Shown piece after piece: positions 1 to 7,791 of a stretch of DNA of 64,000 nt; position 1 is the first letter of the stretch; each line of letters starts with the position of its first letter. The stretch spans positions 2,343,001 through 2,407,000 of the forward strand of contig NC_015559.1 of assembly GCF_000214215.1 (NCBI RefSeq), in the 5' to 3' direction. A model generated the notes under the pieces. The model was not told where the DNA came from. It was given only the letters and a program-made list of their open reading frames with translations, and did not search any database. The stretch comes from Marinomonas posidonica IVIA-Po-181. GTDB taxonomy: Bacteria; Pseudomonadota; Gammaproteobacteria; Pseudomonadales; Marinomonadaceae. Made by a program: the position numbers and the translations under genes.

Positions 1-777
1 TTAGCCGAATTCACCCAGCAAAAACTCATCAACAAACCCATTTTAGCCATGACTCATGTGGTGTATGGCTACCCAAGCATTACAGAAAGCCTGTCTTGGA
101 TGAGAAGATTATTAGAGGAAGGCGTTGATTTTATTGAAGTTCAATTTCCTTTTTCAGATCCGGTTGCGGACGGTCCAAGTATTGTCGCAGCGTGCCACAA
201 AGCACTTGAACAAACATTGGACGTTGACACCTGTTTATCACAACTGGGGGAACTGTCGCGGGATTTTCCAGAAAGCCGTATTGTCCTCATGAGCTACCTA
301 AATCCTATGTATCGTTTCGGCTTAGAAAAACTCGCCAAACGCGCCTCAGAAGAGAAGATTCTAGGTCTCATTTTACCAGACTTACCAATTGAGTCGGCCA
401 AGCAATATCAACAAGCCTGTCATCAATATCATATTGATCCGGTTTGGTTAGTGACGCCTGTAACACCAGCAGATCGACTTGCCATGCTGGCTAGTCAAGC
501 CAGTGGCTTCTTATATTGTGTCGCAAGATCAGGGGTAACGGGCAATTCAAGCCATGAAGACAAGGCCAAAGAGGCCTCTTTAGACGATTATTTAGCTCAA
601 ATAAAACAACATGCCAGTGCACCAATTGGGGTTGGTTTTGGCTTACGCAAACGCGCCCAGATAGAGCAACTCATAGGTAAGGCGGACATTGCCATCTTAG
701 GTTCAGCGCTTCTCGATGCCTACAACCAAGGTGGTCAAAAGGCTGGCATCGAATTGATCAATGAACTGTTTCATTAA
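1..777 (+). CDS. trpA: Tryptophan synthase alpha subunit, divergent, 5' end cut off by window
   Basis: TrpA cleaves indole-3-glycerol phosphate to indole and glyceraldehyde-3-phosphate in the cytoplasm. The reading frame is open from base 1, so the true start lies outside the window; the first internal ATG is at 49. Visible family marks are the IEVQFPFSDPVADGP block, which keeps the catalytic Glu and Asp (Glu49 and Asp60 in Salmonella), and the later SGVTG and GVGFG phosphate-binding loops. The block differs from the usual ELGVPFSDPLADGP (VQF for LGV). The N-terminal HVVYGYPS also replaces the common YxTAGDP, so this is a divergent member. It is probably preceded by trpB, which is not visible. 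Family assignment is firm; full functionality is inferred. Confidence 0.85.
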   Translation, partial: LAEFTQQKLINKPILAMTHVVYGYPSITESLSWMRRLLEEGVDFIEVQFPFSDPVADGPSIVAACHKALEQTLDVDTCLSQLGELSRDFPESRIVLMSYLNPMYRFGLEKLAKRASEEKILGLILPDLPIESAKQYQQACHQYHIDPVWLVTPVTPADRLAMLASQASGFLYCVARSGVTGNSSHEDKAKEASLDDYLAQIKQHASAPIGVGFGLRKRAQIEQLIGKADIAILGSALLDAYNQGGQKAGIELINELFH

Positions 778-820
778 TTCACCTGTTAGGCATTCCCATC
801 GCCTCTTTTGAAAAACCTCA

Positions 821-867
821 CCCTTAATGCCATCCATATATAAAACATATATGGATGGCATTAAGGG
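821..867. repeat. Perfect inverted repeat, 21-bp arms with 5-nt loop
   Basis: The left arm (821-841) and right arm (847-867) are exact reverse complements around the loop AAAAC. The element begins 43 bases after the trpA stop. It would fold into a long, AT-rich, mismatch-free hairpin. It could end trpA transcription, but no T-tract follows, which is unusual for an intrinsic terminator. The rest of 778-1020 shows nothing else I recognise. Confidence 0.85.
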
Positions 868-1020
868 TATTATCAAACTCTCTGGCCAGCTTCATGATGA
901 CAGTCGAAAAAATAGCCAAGTCATCTCCCCCTACTCCAAATAAATCAAAGCCAGCGACACTGTTAATCTAGATTTACAAAAGGATGAACCGTGATGGCTC
1001 AGAGACAATCAATTTAAAAA

Positions 1021-2346
1021 TCATTTCTCTTTGGCTAAACGTAAAAAGCGCTTATGGATCTTACGAGTCGCCAACCAAACACCACCTACCACGAACGGTA
1101 CCGATAAACCAATCACTAGACTTTTATCAAACTCCAAGCCTTTCTCATATACAGCTTCAATCAAAAACTTCAGCAAGCCCACACTGTAATAACTAATGGC
1201 GGCCACAGACAAACCTTCCACTGTATGCTGCATCGCCAGCTGTATCTTCGATCGTCGGTCCATTGAAGAAAGCAATTCTTGGTTTTGAGACTGGATCGAC
1301 ATATCAACACGTGTACGCATCATATCCGAGACACGATCAATACGGGTTGATAAACTTTCCAAATGATCACTTGCTGTAATACAAGTGCGTATTGCGGGAG
1401 TAAGACGACGAGTCATAAACTCGGTAATGGTTAAGTGGCCAGATACCTCATCTTCTTTTAATTCTTCAAGACGAATCAACACCAGATCATGGTAGGCTTT
1501 TGAGGCACTAAAACGAAAAGCAACCTTAGCTCGTGTTGCTTCAACCCATGCCGCCATAGTGATCAACTCAGACAACAAGCTTGATTCATCCAAATTACCC
1601 TCAATGTCCGAAAGTGTCGCCGTTGTTTGTGCTAATTGATTGTCCATATTGACCAATTCAGCATTGTATTGACGAGCCATCGGCAAGGCTAATAAAGCCA
1701 TCAAACGGTACGTTTCAATCTCCACCAATCTCTGCACTAGCCGCCCAAGTTGGCTGTCACTCATCTTTTTATTGTAAACAAGAAAACGCCCACAGCCGTC
1801 ACTGTGCAATTTGAAACTGGTCCATACTTGCACATCACCATTTTGTGGTCGACTTCCAACCAACCGCATGCCTTCAAAATGGCTTTTTACTTCCGCCAAA
1901 TCTGGTTCAGCCTGTGTCCTTGCATCTTCAACCGCCAGATGAAACGCCGCCATCACCTCACCTGGCAACTCGGATAACCAAGCGTCCGGTAAACCAGATA
2001 AAGCATCCTGATCGAACACACCAAAGTCTTCTGTTACCTGATGGGCACTAATCATGTAAGAGGTAAATTCTAGATGCTTATCTCGTCGAATCTTGAAAGG
2101 ACCGAAATCCACTTCGATGCAAGCACTATCATACTGAGGCGGTGTGAGATCAAAAATTTGGTGCAATAAGCGAAAATGCTCAAACTCAGTCAGCTTTTGC
2201 TGACTGTCGAGCATAATGGCCAAATAACTGATGCGAGCTGGGCTAGAGATCACCTGGAAAGGTCGAGAGTGCAACTCATCATAGAGAGATGCACGCAATG
2301 GATGTACATCTAAACCCTGTAACTGACCGGTATTATTCAAATTCAT
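1021..2346 (-). CDS. DUF3422 family membrane protein
   Basis: 441 aa. The N-terminus has the HPLR...YDELHSRPF motif typical of DUF3422 proteins, which are common in Proteobacteria and have no established biochemical function. The middle is helical and probably coiled coil. The last 60 residues hold two hydrophobic segments (about 375-395 and 408-428) ending in a basic tail, so the bulk of the protein is likely cytoplasmic and anchored at its C-terminus. The gene is on the opposite strand from trpA and 45 bases downstream of the GGDEF gene; it could be the last gene of that run or separate. No Shine-Dalgarno sequence is obvious before the ATG. Confidence 0.8.
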   Translation of the reverse strand: MNLNNTGQLQGLDVHPLRASLYDELHSRPFQVISSPARISYLAIMLDSQQKLTEFEHFRLLHQIFDLTPPQYDSACIEVDFGPFKIRRDKHLEFTSYMISAHQVTEDFGVFDQDALSGLPDAWLSELPGEVMAAFHLAVEDARTQAEPDLAEVKSHFEGMRLVGSRPQNGDVQVWTSFKLHSDGCGRFLVYNKKMSDSQLGRLVQRLVEIETYRLMALLALPMARQYNAELVNMDNQLAQTTATLSDIEGNLDESSLLSELITMAAWVEATRAKVAFRFSASKAYHDLVLIRLEELKEDEVSGHLTITEFMTRRLTPAIRTCITASDHLESLSTRIDRVSDMMRTRVDMSIQSQNQELLSSMDRRSKIQLAMQHTVEGLSVAAISYYSVGLLKFLIEAVYEKGLEFDKSLVIGLSVPFVVGGVWLATRKIHKRFLRLAKEK

Positions 2347-2391
2347 TTTGACTAATTAATCATTCAATCGTGGCAAATGTAACGAAGTCTA

Positions 2392-3327
2392 TCACTTCAC
2401 GGGGACGTCTAACTTATCAGACACATCCCATAATATCTTGTTCTTTCCCGTATTTTTTGCCTGTACAAGCTTATTATCGGCACGATCAAAAAATTCACTG
2501 AGCAAATGCGAGCTTTGCGGATAACAAGTAGCACCACCCACACTCACAGTAACCTGACCTGTTTGGCCACCATGATGGTAACAAAGGTTAAGATGCTCTA
2601 TCTCCGACATGCATTGGTGAGCCACCTTAGTTGCTTCATGCTGAGAAAAGCGCGGCAGTAGCATAGTGAACTCTTCACCGCCATAACGAGCCACTAGCCC
2701 TTCACCTGGGTTAACCTGACTGGCCAACACAGAAGCGACTTGTTTAAGCACCTTGTCCCCTGTGGCATGACCATAACAGTCGTTGTAATGTTTAAAGTTA
2801 TCAATATCAATAACTAACAAAGACAAGCATTCTTGATGTTCTATTGCAGACTGCCATTCGGATGAAATAACGTCTTCATACTTGCGACGATTCGCAAGGG
2901 AGGTTAACGGATCAATGTGGGCTAACTCTTCCAACATCTTTCTTTGCTTAGTCAGCTGTAAATGCAAGCGCACTCTAGCCTGAACAATATTGGTGTACAG
3001 AGGTTTTTGTATGTAATCACAAGCCCCCATCAAGAGCGCTCTTTCTTCATGGCTCGAATCATTCAGAGCGGTAATGAAAATCACTGGAATAGCACTTGTT
3101 CTGACATCATGACATAAGTGGGTCATGGTTTCATAGCCATCCATATTAGGCATTAACACATCCAGTAAAATAAGATCTGGTTGCAATTCAACGGCTTTAC
3201 GAACGCCTTGTTCACCATTAATCGCAAGAATAACGTCTACATCTTCTCTCAAAATATCGCTGATAACTTTTAAATTTATTTTTTCGTCATCAATGACTAA
3301 AACACGTTGTCGACTGGCCATTGTCAT
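2392..3327 (-). CDS. Response regulator with GGDEF output (diguanylate cyclase)
   Basis: 311 aa. An N-terminal receiver (about 5-125) has the acidic pair in VIDDE, the phospho-acceptor Asp56 in LLDVLMPNMDG, and a switch Thr and Lys (ITAL, QKPLY). A C-terminal GGDEF domain has the active-site GGEEF at 216-220, so cyclic-di-GMP synthesis is expected. The usual RxxD inhibitory site just upstream is absent (PGEG precedes LVARYGGEEF), which suggests no product inhibition through a canonical I-site. The start codon overlaps the stop of the preceding hybrid kinase (TAATG), implying translational coupling and that the kinase is its phosphodonor. It resembles PleD/WspR-type regulators with a single receiver. 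Confidence 0.9.
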   Translation of the reverse strand: MTMASRQRVLVIDDEKINLKVISDILREDVDVILAINGEQGVRKAVELQPDLILLDVLMPNMDGYETMTHLCHDVRTSAIPVIFITALNDSSHEERALLMGACDYIQKPLYTNIVQARVRLHLQLTKQRKMLEELAHIDPLTSLANRRKYEDVISSEWQSAIEHQECLSLLVIDIDNFKHYNDCYGHATGDKVLKQVASVLASQVNPGEGLVARYGGEEFTMLLPRFSQHEATKVAHQCMSEIEHLNLCYHHGGQTGQVTVSVGGATCYPQSSHLLSEFFDRADNKLVQAKNTGKNKILWDVSDKLDVPVK

Positions 3328-5666
3328 TATTTATCACCTTGCAAATCAAACATGAGTTCCGCCACTTGAACGGCAGCATACTCAAATTCAATGCTTGAAA
3401 CAGAATAAAGTATATTTTCAATTGTTAAAGCGTATTTGGTTCCTACTAACATTTGCTGGGCATCTTGCAAATGATCTTCCACTGAGAAATCGGACTGTTT
3501 TAATAAGCCATGAATGTGTTCAAGTTTATCGATCACTATTTGCTGATGATCGACGGTCACTTTCAGTTCTCCATTCTTAAAAAGTGGCGATAGCTTTTCG
3601 TTTAATGCGGTTATCAACTCATTAATACAAAATTCAATTTTTTCCAGCTGTTGAAAAGAAACTTGCTTAGTCACCGTATTCTTTTCTAACTCAGCACAAT
3701 AAGCAGAAAGTCGAAAAGCACCGATATAAGCCAAACTGGATTTAAGTGAATGTATAATGAGTAACGTGTCATGTTGAGACACACCATTAAATGAAAAACC
3801 CTGATACTTATCATAAAATGACATAAGCAAATCAAGATAAAGTTCTGATTTACCATCCAGTTTTTCAATTGCTTGCCAGACGTCTAATGTATCGATAGCG
3901 GAAATGTTAGACAATACTTCTTGATTATAAGAAAACGCTTCAGATATTAGTTTTCCCCCACAAACTAAGGAGTTACCTTGCAAAATCTTTTGCGATTGAA
4001 TTTGTAAAATTTTGTATAACTCGCTCTTATCAATAGGCTTATCTAGGTGCCCATTCATACCAGCCTGAGCCGATTTACGTTTTGCATCATCGGAGACATG
4101 TGCCGTCATGGCAAAAATAGGAATGTTTTTACTAACATCCAATGCTCTCAGTTTTTGTGTGGCCGTTAATCCGTCCATCACAGGCATTTGAATATCCATA
4201 AAGATCAAATCAAAATCTTCATTCAATACTTTGTCGAGCGCTTCTTGTCCATTATTGGCGATGATCACACGAGCGTTCGTTTCATTTAAATAACCTAGCA
4301 TGACCTTTTGATTAATTAGGTTATCTTCCACCAAAAGTATTTTACAAGCCTGACAATTTGGAATCGCCACATTCACTTTGGCTGATGATTTCGATTTCTC
4401 AGACGTTTCCTGATATATTTTCAAGGGTATATTGAAACGAAACGTGGCCCCTTTACCTAAGTCACTTTCAACCTTTATCGAACCATTCATTAACTGGCAG
4501 ATCTGCTGGCAAATGGCCAGCCCCAGTCCTGTTCCACCAAATACTCTAGTGTCACTGTCGTCTGCTTGCTGAAAAGACTGAAATAACCGCGCTTGATCTT
4601 TTATTGAAATACCAATTCCAGTATCAATAACCTCACCGGTTAACAGAATTTCTTGTTCTGAAATGGGAGAGGAAGAAAGGCGAACCGTAATACCACCACG
4701 CTCAGTAAACTTCACTGCATTGGTAATCAAGTTCACCAGTAATTGCTGGATTTTTAACGGATCGCCCAATAGGCTTGAAGGGATATAGGGCGACACATCA
4801 CTACGTAGGCTAATTTGCTTTGCCTCTGCCTGAACTACATTAAGATTAATAGCATGCTCTAACAGACTGGCAATATGAAATGGACTTTCTTCAAGGGTCA
4901 TTTTTCCCGCTTCGGCTTTCGAAAAATCCAACACATCATTGACGATGCTCAACAAGGACTCACCAGCCGATAATATTTTCGAGACGGAATCGGTTTGCTC
5001 TTCATTCAAGGGTGTTTTAAGGCATAAATAACTTAGCCCTATGACGGCATTAATAGGGGTACGAATTTCGTGGCTCATTCGCGCGACAAAGGAGGATTTG
5101 GCCTCTAAAGCCTCTTCTGCAATCAATTTAGCACGTTCAAACTCCGCTGTTCGTTCCCGAACTTTCCTATCTAGATCATGATTGACTGACTCCAACGCTA
5201 GACTGTATTCCGTCAGTTTTTCATTGGCCTGAAGTGCTACTTTTTCAGCGTCTTTGATTTTGGTGATATCACGGCTCACACCACACACGAAAATGGGATC
5301 GCCTAAAGCGTCATAAATAGGCACAAAAAGCGTATCAAAATAAATTTTAGAGCCATCGCCTCGCACACCGTTTTGCTCAACCGAAATGGGCTTACCTGCC
5401 GAGATGACTTCATGATAAGTGTCATACACTTGCTCAGCCATTTCATCACCAAACTGCTCTCGCAAATTTAATCGATGAACGATTGACTCTTGTTCCAGCC
5501 CCATGACTTTTTTAGAAGCGGGATTGTTATCATAAAGGGCAAACTCACCACCTTCTTCAACCGACATGATGAACATCAAGTCTGCTGAATATCGCCAAAG
5601 TTGTCGAAAACAATCTAAGATAGTTTGATCGTGCTCATATTTATCATAGGTATGGCTCAACTGCAT
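3327..5666 (-). CDS. Hybrid sensor histidine kinase (PAS-HisKA-HATPase-REC-Hpt)
   Basis: 779 aa, no transmembrane segment, so a cytoplasmic sensor. Domains in order: PAS/PAC (about 20-140), coiled-coil linker, HisKA with His199 in SHEIRTP, HATPase with N box (NLITNAVKF), G1 (DTGIGIS) and G2 (GGTGLGLAI), a receiver with Asp491 in MDIQMPVMDG, and a C-terminal Hpt with His639 in HSLKSSLAYIGA. A complete phosphorelay is therefore present, and phosphate would pass from the Hpt to the co-encoded receiver-GGDEF protein. It starts 37 bases after the avidin-like gene. The PAS ligand is unknown; the upstream protease and avidin-like genes may be linked to the signal, which is inference only. Confidence 0.92.
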   Translation of the reverse strand: MQLSHTYDKYEHDQTILDCFRQLWRYSADLMFIMSVEEGGEFALYDNNPASKKVMGLEQESIVHRLNLREQFGDEMAEQVYDTYHEVISAGKPISVEQNGVRGDGSKIYFDTLFVPIYDALGDPIFVCGVSRDITKIKDAEKVALQANEKLTEYSLALESVNHDLDRKVRERTAEFERAKLIAEEALEAKSSFVARMSHEIRTPINAVIGLSYLCLKTPLNEEQTDSVSKILSAGESLLSIVNDVLDFSKAEAGKMTLEESPFHIASLLEHAINLNVVQAEAKQISLRSDVSPYIPSSLLGDPLKIQQLLVNLITNAVKFTERGGITVRLSSSPISEQEILLTGEVIDTGIGISIKDQARLFQSFQQADDSDTRVFGGTGLGLAICQQICQLMNGSIKVESDLGKGATFRFNIPLKIYQETSEKSKSSAKVNVAIPNCQACKILLVEDNLINQKVMLGYLNETNARVIIANNGQEALDKVLNEDFDLIFMDIQMPVMDGLTATQKLRALDVSKNIPIFAMTAHVSDDAKRKSAQAGMNGHLDKPIDKSELYKILQIQSQKILQGNSLVCGGKLISEAFSYNQEVLSNISAIDTLDVWQAIEKLDGKSELYLDLLMSFYDKYQGFSFNGVSQHDTLLIIHSLKSSLAYIGAFRLSAYCAELEKNTVTKQVSFQQLEKIEFCINELITALNEKLSPLFKNGELKVTVDHQQIVIDKLEHIHGLLKQSDFSVEDHLQDAQQMLVGTKYALTIENILYSVSSIEFEYAAVQVAELMFDLQGDK

Positions 5667-5703
5667 GTGTTATCCCTCACAGTAGATCACGTCAATCAAT
5701 TGA

Positions 5704-6468
5704 TTACTTTACTAATTGCCAGTTCATTGAGTTCGCTTGAAAATAGGCATTATCGGCATCTGTCCCATTAGCTAACCATCGAGATAACAGCAAACGATCT
5801 TCTGTCAAATTCATCCGGCCAACTAACGAAATGGGTTGTAATGTCGTCAGCATATATCCACTTAGGCTTAGACTTTGTAATATATTGTTATTAGCATAGG
5901 TGTCAGTGAAGCCAATTACCTGAATTTTTTCACCTTGATACGATAATTCCCCTGCCAATACACCATAAGTTGTATTCTGCACCGCCAGCGCCAACTGGAT
6001 TGCCATATCATCTGACGACCAAACGCCATTAATTGGATTACCATTCTGTTCAGATTTTTCTTGCCATGGAGTTAGATTCACTAAAGCAGGAGTGCTGGCG
6101 GACTTCTTAAAAACCAAATTATCAATGTAATCACCAGGTTCAAAAGCTTGATAAGACGTCGTTGTCAGCAATGTATTAATCACCGTCATTTCCCCATTAC
6201 TGTTTAATTGCCCGCAGTAAGTAGACACCCAATGAACGCCATCATCCTCAGCTGAAGAATCAATTGGACGCCAGAAAATAGACAAGACTAAAGGCTGACC
6301 CAGTTGCTGATCCGGATTGTGTGGACGACAATGCCCAACCAGCAAATAAGTGCCGGATGCGCCAGTTGTCGATTGGTATTCACCAACAATTTGCCCAGCG
6401 TCACTCACCTCTAAGGTCATACTAGAGCCGTACTCGTTTTTCCAAACACCATTTAGGATGAAAGTCAT
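5704..6468 (-). CDS. Tandem-domain avidin-like protein
   Basis: 254 aa, no signal peptide. Residues 5-122 align with avidin/streptavidin: GVWKNEYGSSM matches GTWYNQLGSTF, and GEYQS matches GTYES. Equivalents of streptavidin Asn23, Ser27, Tyr43, Ser45, Trp79 and Asp128 are present (N11, S15, Y31, S33, W66, D116), whereas the Trp92, Trp108 and Trp120 positions appear as Tyr84, Leu and Phe. Residues about 146-254 form a second, more diverged unit. It starts INGVW and ends RWLANGTDADNAYFQA, matching streptavidin's QWLLTSGTTEANAWKST and restoring the Trp108 position (W231), with Tyr242 at Trp120. It is therefore a natural two-barrel chain. Biotin binding is plausible but unproven. The gene lies 37 bases downstream of the pepsin-like protease gene and the same distance upstream of the hybrid kinase gene. 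Confidence 0.82.
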   Translation of the reverse strand: MTFILNGVWKNEYGSSMTLEVSDAGQIVGEYQSTTGASGTYLLVGHCRPHNPDQQLGQPLVLSIFWRPIDSSAEDDGVHWVSTYCGQLNSNGEMTVINTLLTTTSYQAFEPGDYIDNLVFKKSASTPALVNLTPWQEKSEQNGNPINGVWSSDDMAIQLALAVQNTTYGVLAGELSYQGEKIQVIGFTDTYANNNILQSLSLSGYMLTTLQPISLVGRMNLTEDRLLLSRWLANGTDADNAYFQANSMNWQLVK

Positions 6469-6505
6469 ACCCTACTCCTTATTCATAAAAACATTCTGCA
6501 TAAAC

Positions 6506-7651
6506 CTATGTATCAAAAAGACTTGCCCTATTGCGTTGTCGACTGGTAATGATTTTCGGGCCATCCGGTTTGTTAAAAATCCACATCCCAAGAGGTTTTA
6601 ATGTCCAGACTTGATCCACCCATTCAGCTTTATATTGATAAAGGGTATAGAGATGATCCATGATGATGGAACCAACTAAGGCGATGTCATCAGCCCCCTC
6701 CATTGGCTCAAATTGGCTAATCACTTGCCCCTTGTCTTGCCCTGCTTCAATGAGAACATCATAAAGTGTCGCATCCACGGTTATTTCACCTGGCATACCG
6801 GTATCTGTTGTGCCGATTTGGATAGACAAAGTGGCTTTATTCATTGCCAACGACAATAAGGAGTTCATCAGATTTTCATCTCCCTTAAACTGAGAGGAGC
6901 CGGAATCCAAAGCAAAAAAGAATCCATCATTTGCATCTAACAAGTGTTTACCTCCCATCGAGAGAGATAATAATGGCGTCGTCCATAGGTAGTTCGCTTG
7001 ATATTCCTGCCAAGGCAAAAACAAATATTCCCGACTGTCACGATAGACTTGATTGAGCAAACCAAACTCCAATCGCCCTAGTTGTTCTGACGTGTCTGTC
7101 AAAAAGCCAACAAAAGGTGAATGCGGGTCCACTTTCCCCTGTTGGATGAGGTCTTCAAAAAAATGAAATGATGCCACTTGTTCTGTCGTGGATTTTGTTG
7201 AAGAAGTGGACAGGCTTGGCAAACCAATCCCCCCATCCCAATCAAGTTCAGCAAAGTGTCGACCATCATAGGATTGAGCCAAATAGAGATCGGTCATAAG
7301 TTCAATCTCAGCCCCAGATGACAAAGGTTGCAACCTAACCACATCTTGCCCTGTCTCTGCTTCCATAGTTCCCCATGGCCCAAAACTGACGGCTTGCGAC
7401 TGCTGACTTAACCATTCAAAAGTCCGTGATGCATTAAGATTAAATTGTTCACCACCATAATGGTGACAAGTGTCACTGCCGCACAAACTTGACGTCACCC
7501 AATTGAAGTCACTGCCGGTATCAAAGCACATTTTCAGCGGCTGAGCAGGCGTACCAAGAGCCACTCGGGCAAACCAAGGTGAGGCGCCATTATTTTGAAA
7601 GGGTCCACGAAATAGTGGCACAGAAAATCCGGTTTTTTTATCCTTAAACAT
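6506..7651 (-). CDS. Pepsin-like (A1 family) aspartic endopeptidase, bacterial type
   Basis: 381 aa, a two-lobed A1 protease. The N-lobe opens with WFARVALGTPAQ, then FDTGSDFNWV carrying catalytic Asp44. The C-lobe carries LDSGSSQF with catalytic Asp249. The flap segment (about 89-97, SFGPWGTME) seems to have Phe or Trp where pepsin has Tyr75. There is no signal peptide and almost no propeptide ahead of the catalytic core, as in the known bacterial pepsin homologue shewasin A, so a cytoplasmic enzyme that needs no zymogen activation is likely. It is the first gene of a minus-strand run with avidin-like, kinase and GGDEF genes. A1 proteases are rare in bacteria. Confidence 0.88.
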   Translation of the reverse strand: MFKDKKTGFSVPLFRGPFQNNGASPWFARVALGTPAQPLKMCFDTGSDFNWVTSSLCGSDTCHHYGGEQFNLNASRTFEWLSQQSQAVSFGPWGTMEAETGQDVVRLQPLSSGAEIELMTDLYLAQSYDGRHFAELDWDGGIGLPSLSTSSTKSTTEQVASFHFFEDLIQQGKVDPHSPFVGFLTDTSEQLGRLEFGLLNQVYRDSREYLFLPWQEYQANYLWTTPLLSLSMGGKHLLDANDGFFFALDSGSSQFKGDENLMNSLLSLAMNKATLSIQIGTTDTGMPGEITVDATLYDVLIEAGQDKGQVISQFEPMEGADDIALVGSIIMDHLYTLYQYKAEWVDQVWTLKPLGMWIFNKPDGPKIITSRQRNRASLFDT

Positions 7652-7683
7652 ATCAAATTCATCCTTTTATCCATTTGATGAAT

Positions 7684-7699
7684 CTGAGTGTATACTCAG
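7684..7699. promoter_or_regulatory. Palindromic operator candidate in divergent promoter region
   Basis: CTGAGT (7684-7689) and ACTCAG (7694-7699) are perfect inverted arms around GTAT. The site lies 33 bases before the protease start and about 93 bases before the divergent secreted-protein gene, where a regulator could control both. It has the CTG-N10-CAG spacing of a LexA box but lacks the CTGT/ACAG core, so SOS control is doubtful. Confidence 0.4.
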
Positions 7700-7791
7700 T
7701 TTGGTGGTTAAGCCAAAGCCAATTTGGAAGCCATGCACTGAATCAAAAAACACTCCAACGTACTCAACAAGCAAAGATAAAGAATGAAACT

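Noticed and set aside
984..1196. 70-codon plus-strand frame
   Set aside because: It lies largely antisense to the DUF3422 gene and has no supporting features.
7684..7699. LexA/SOS box
   Set aside because: Has CTG-N10-CAG spacing but not the CTGT/ACAG core, so kept only as an unassigned palindrome.
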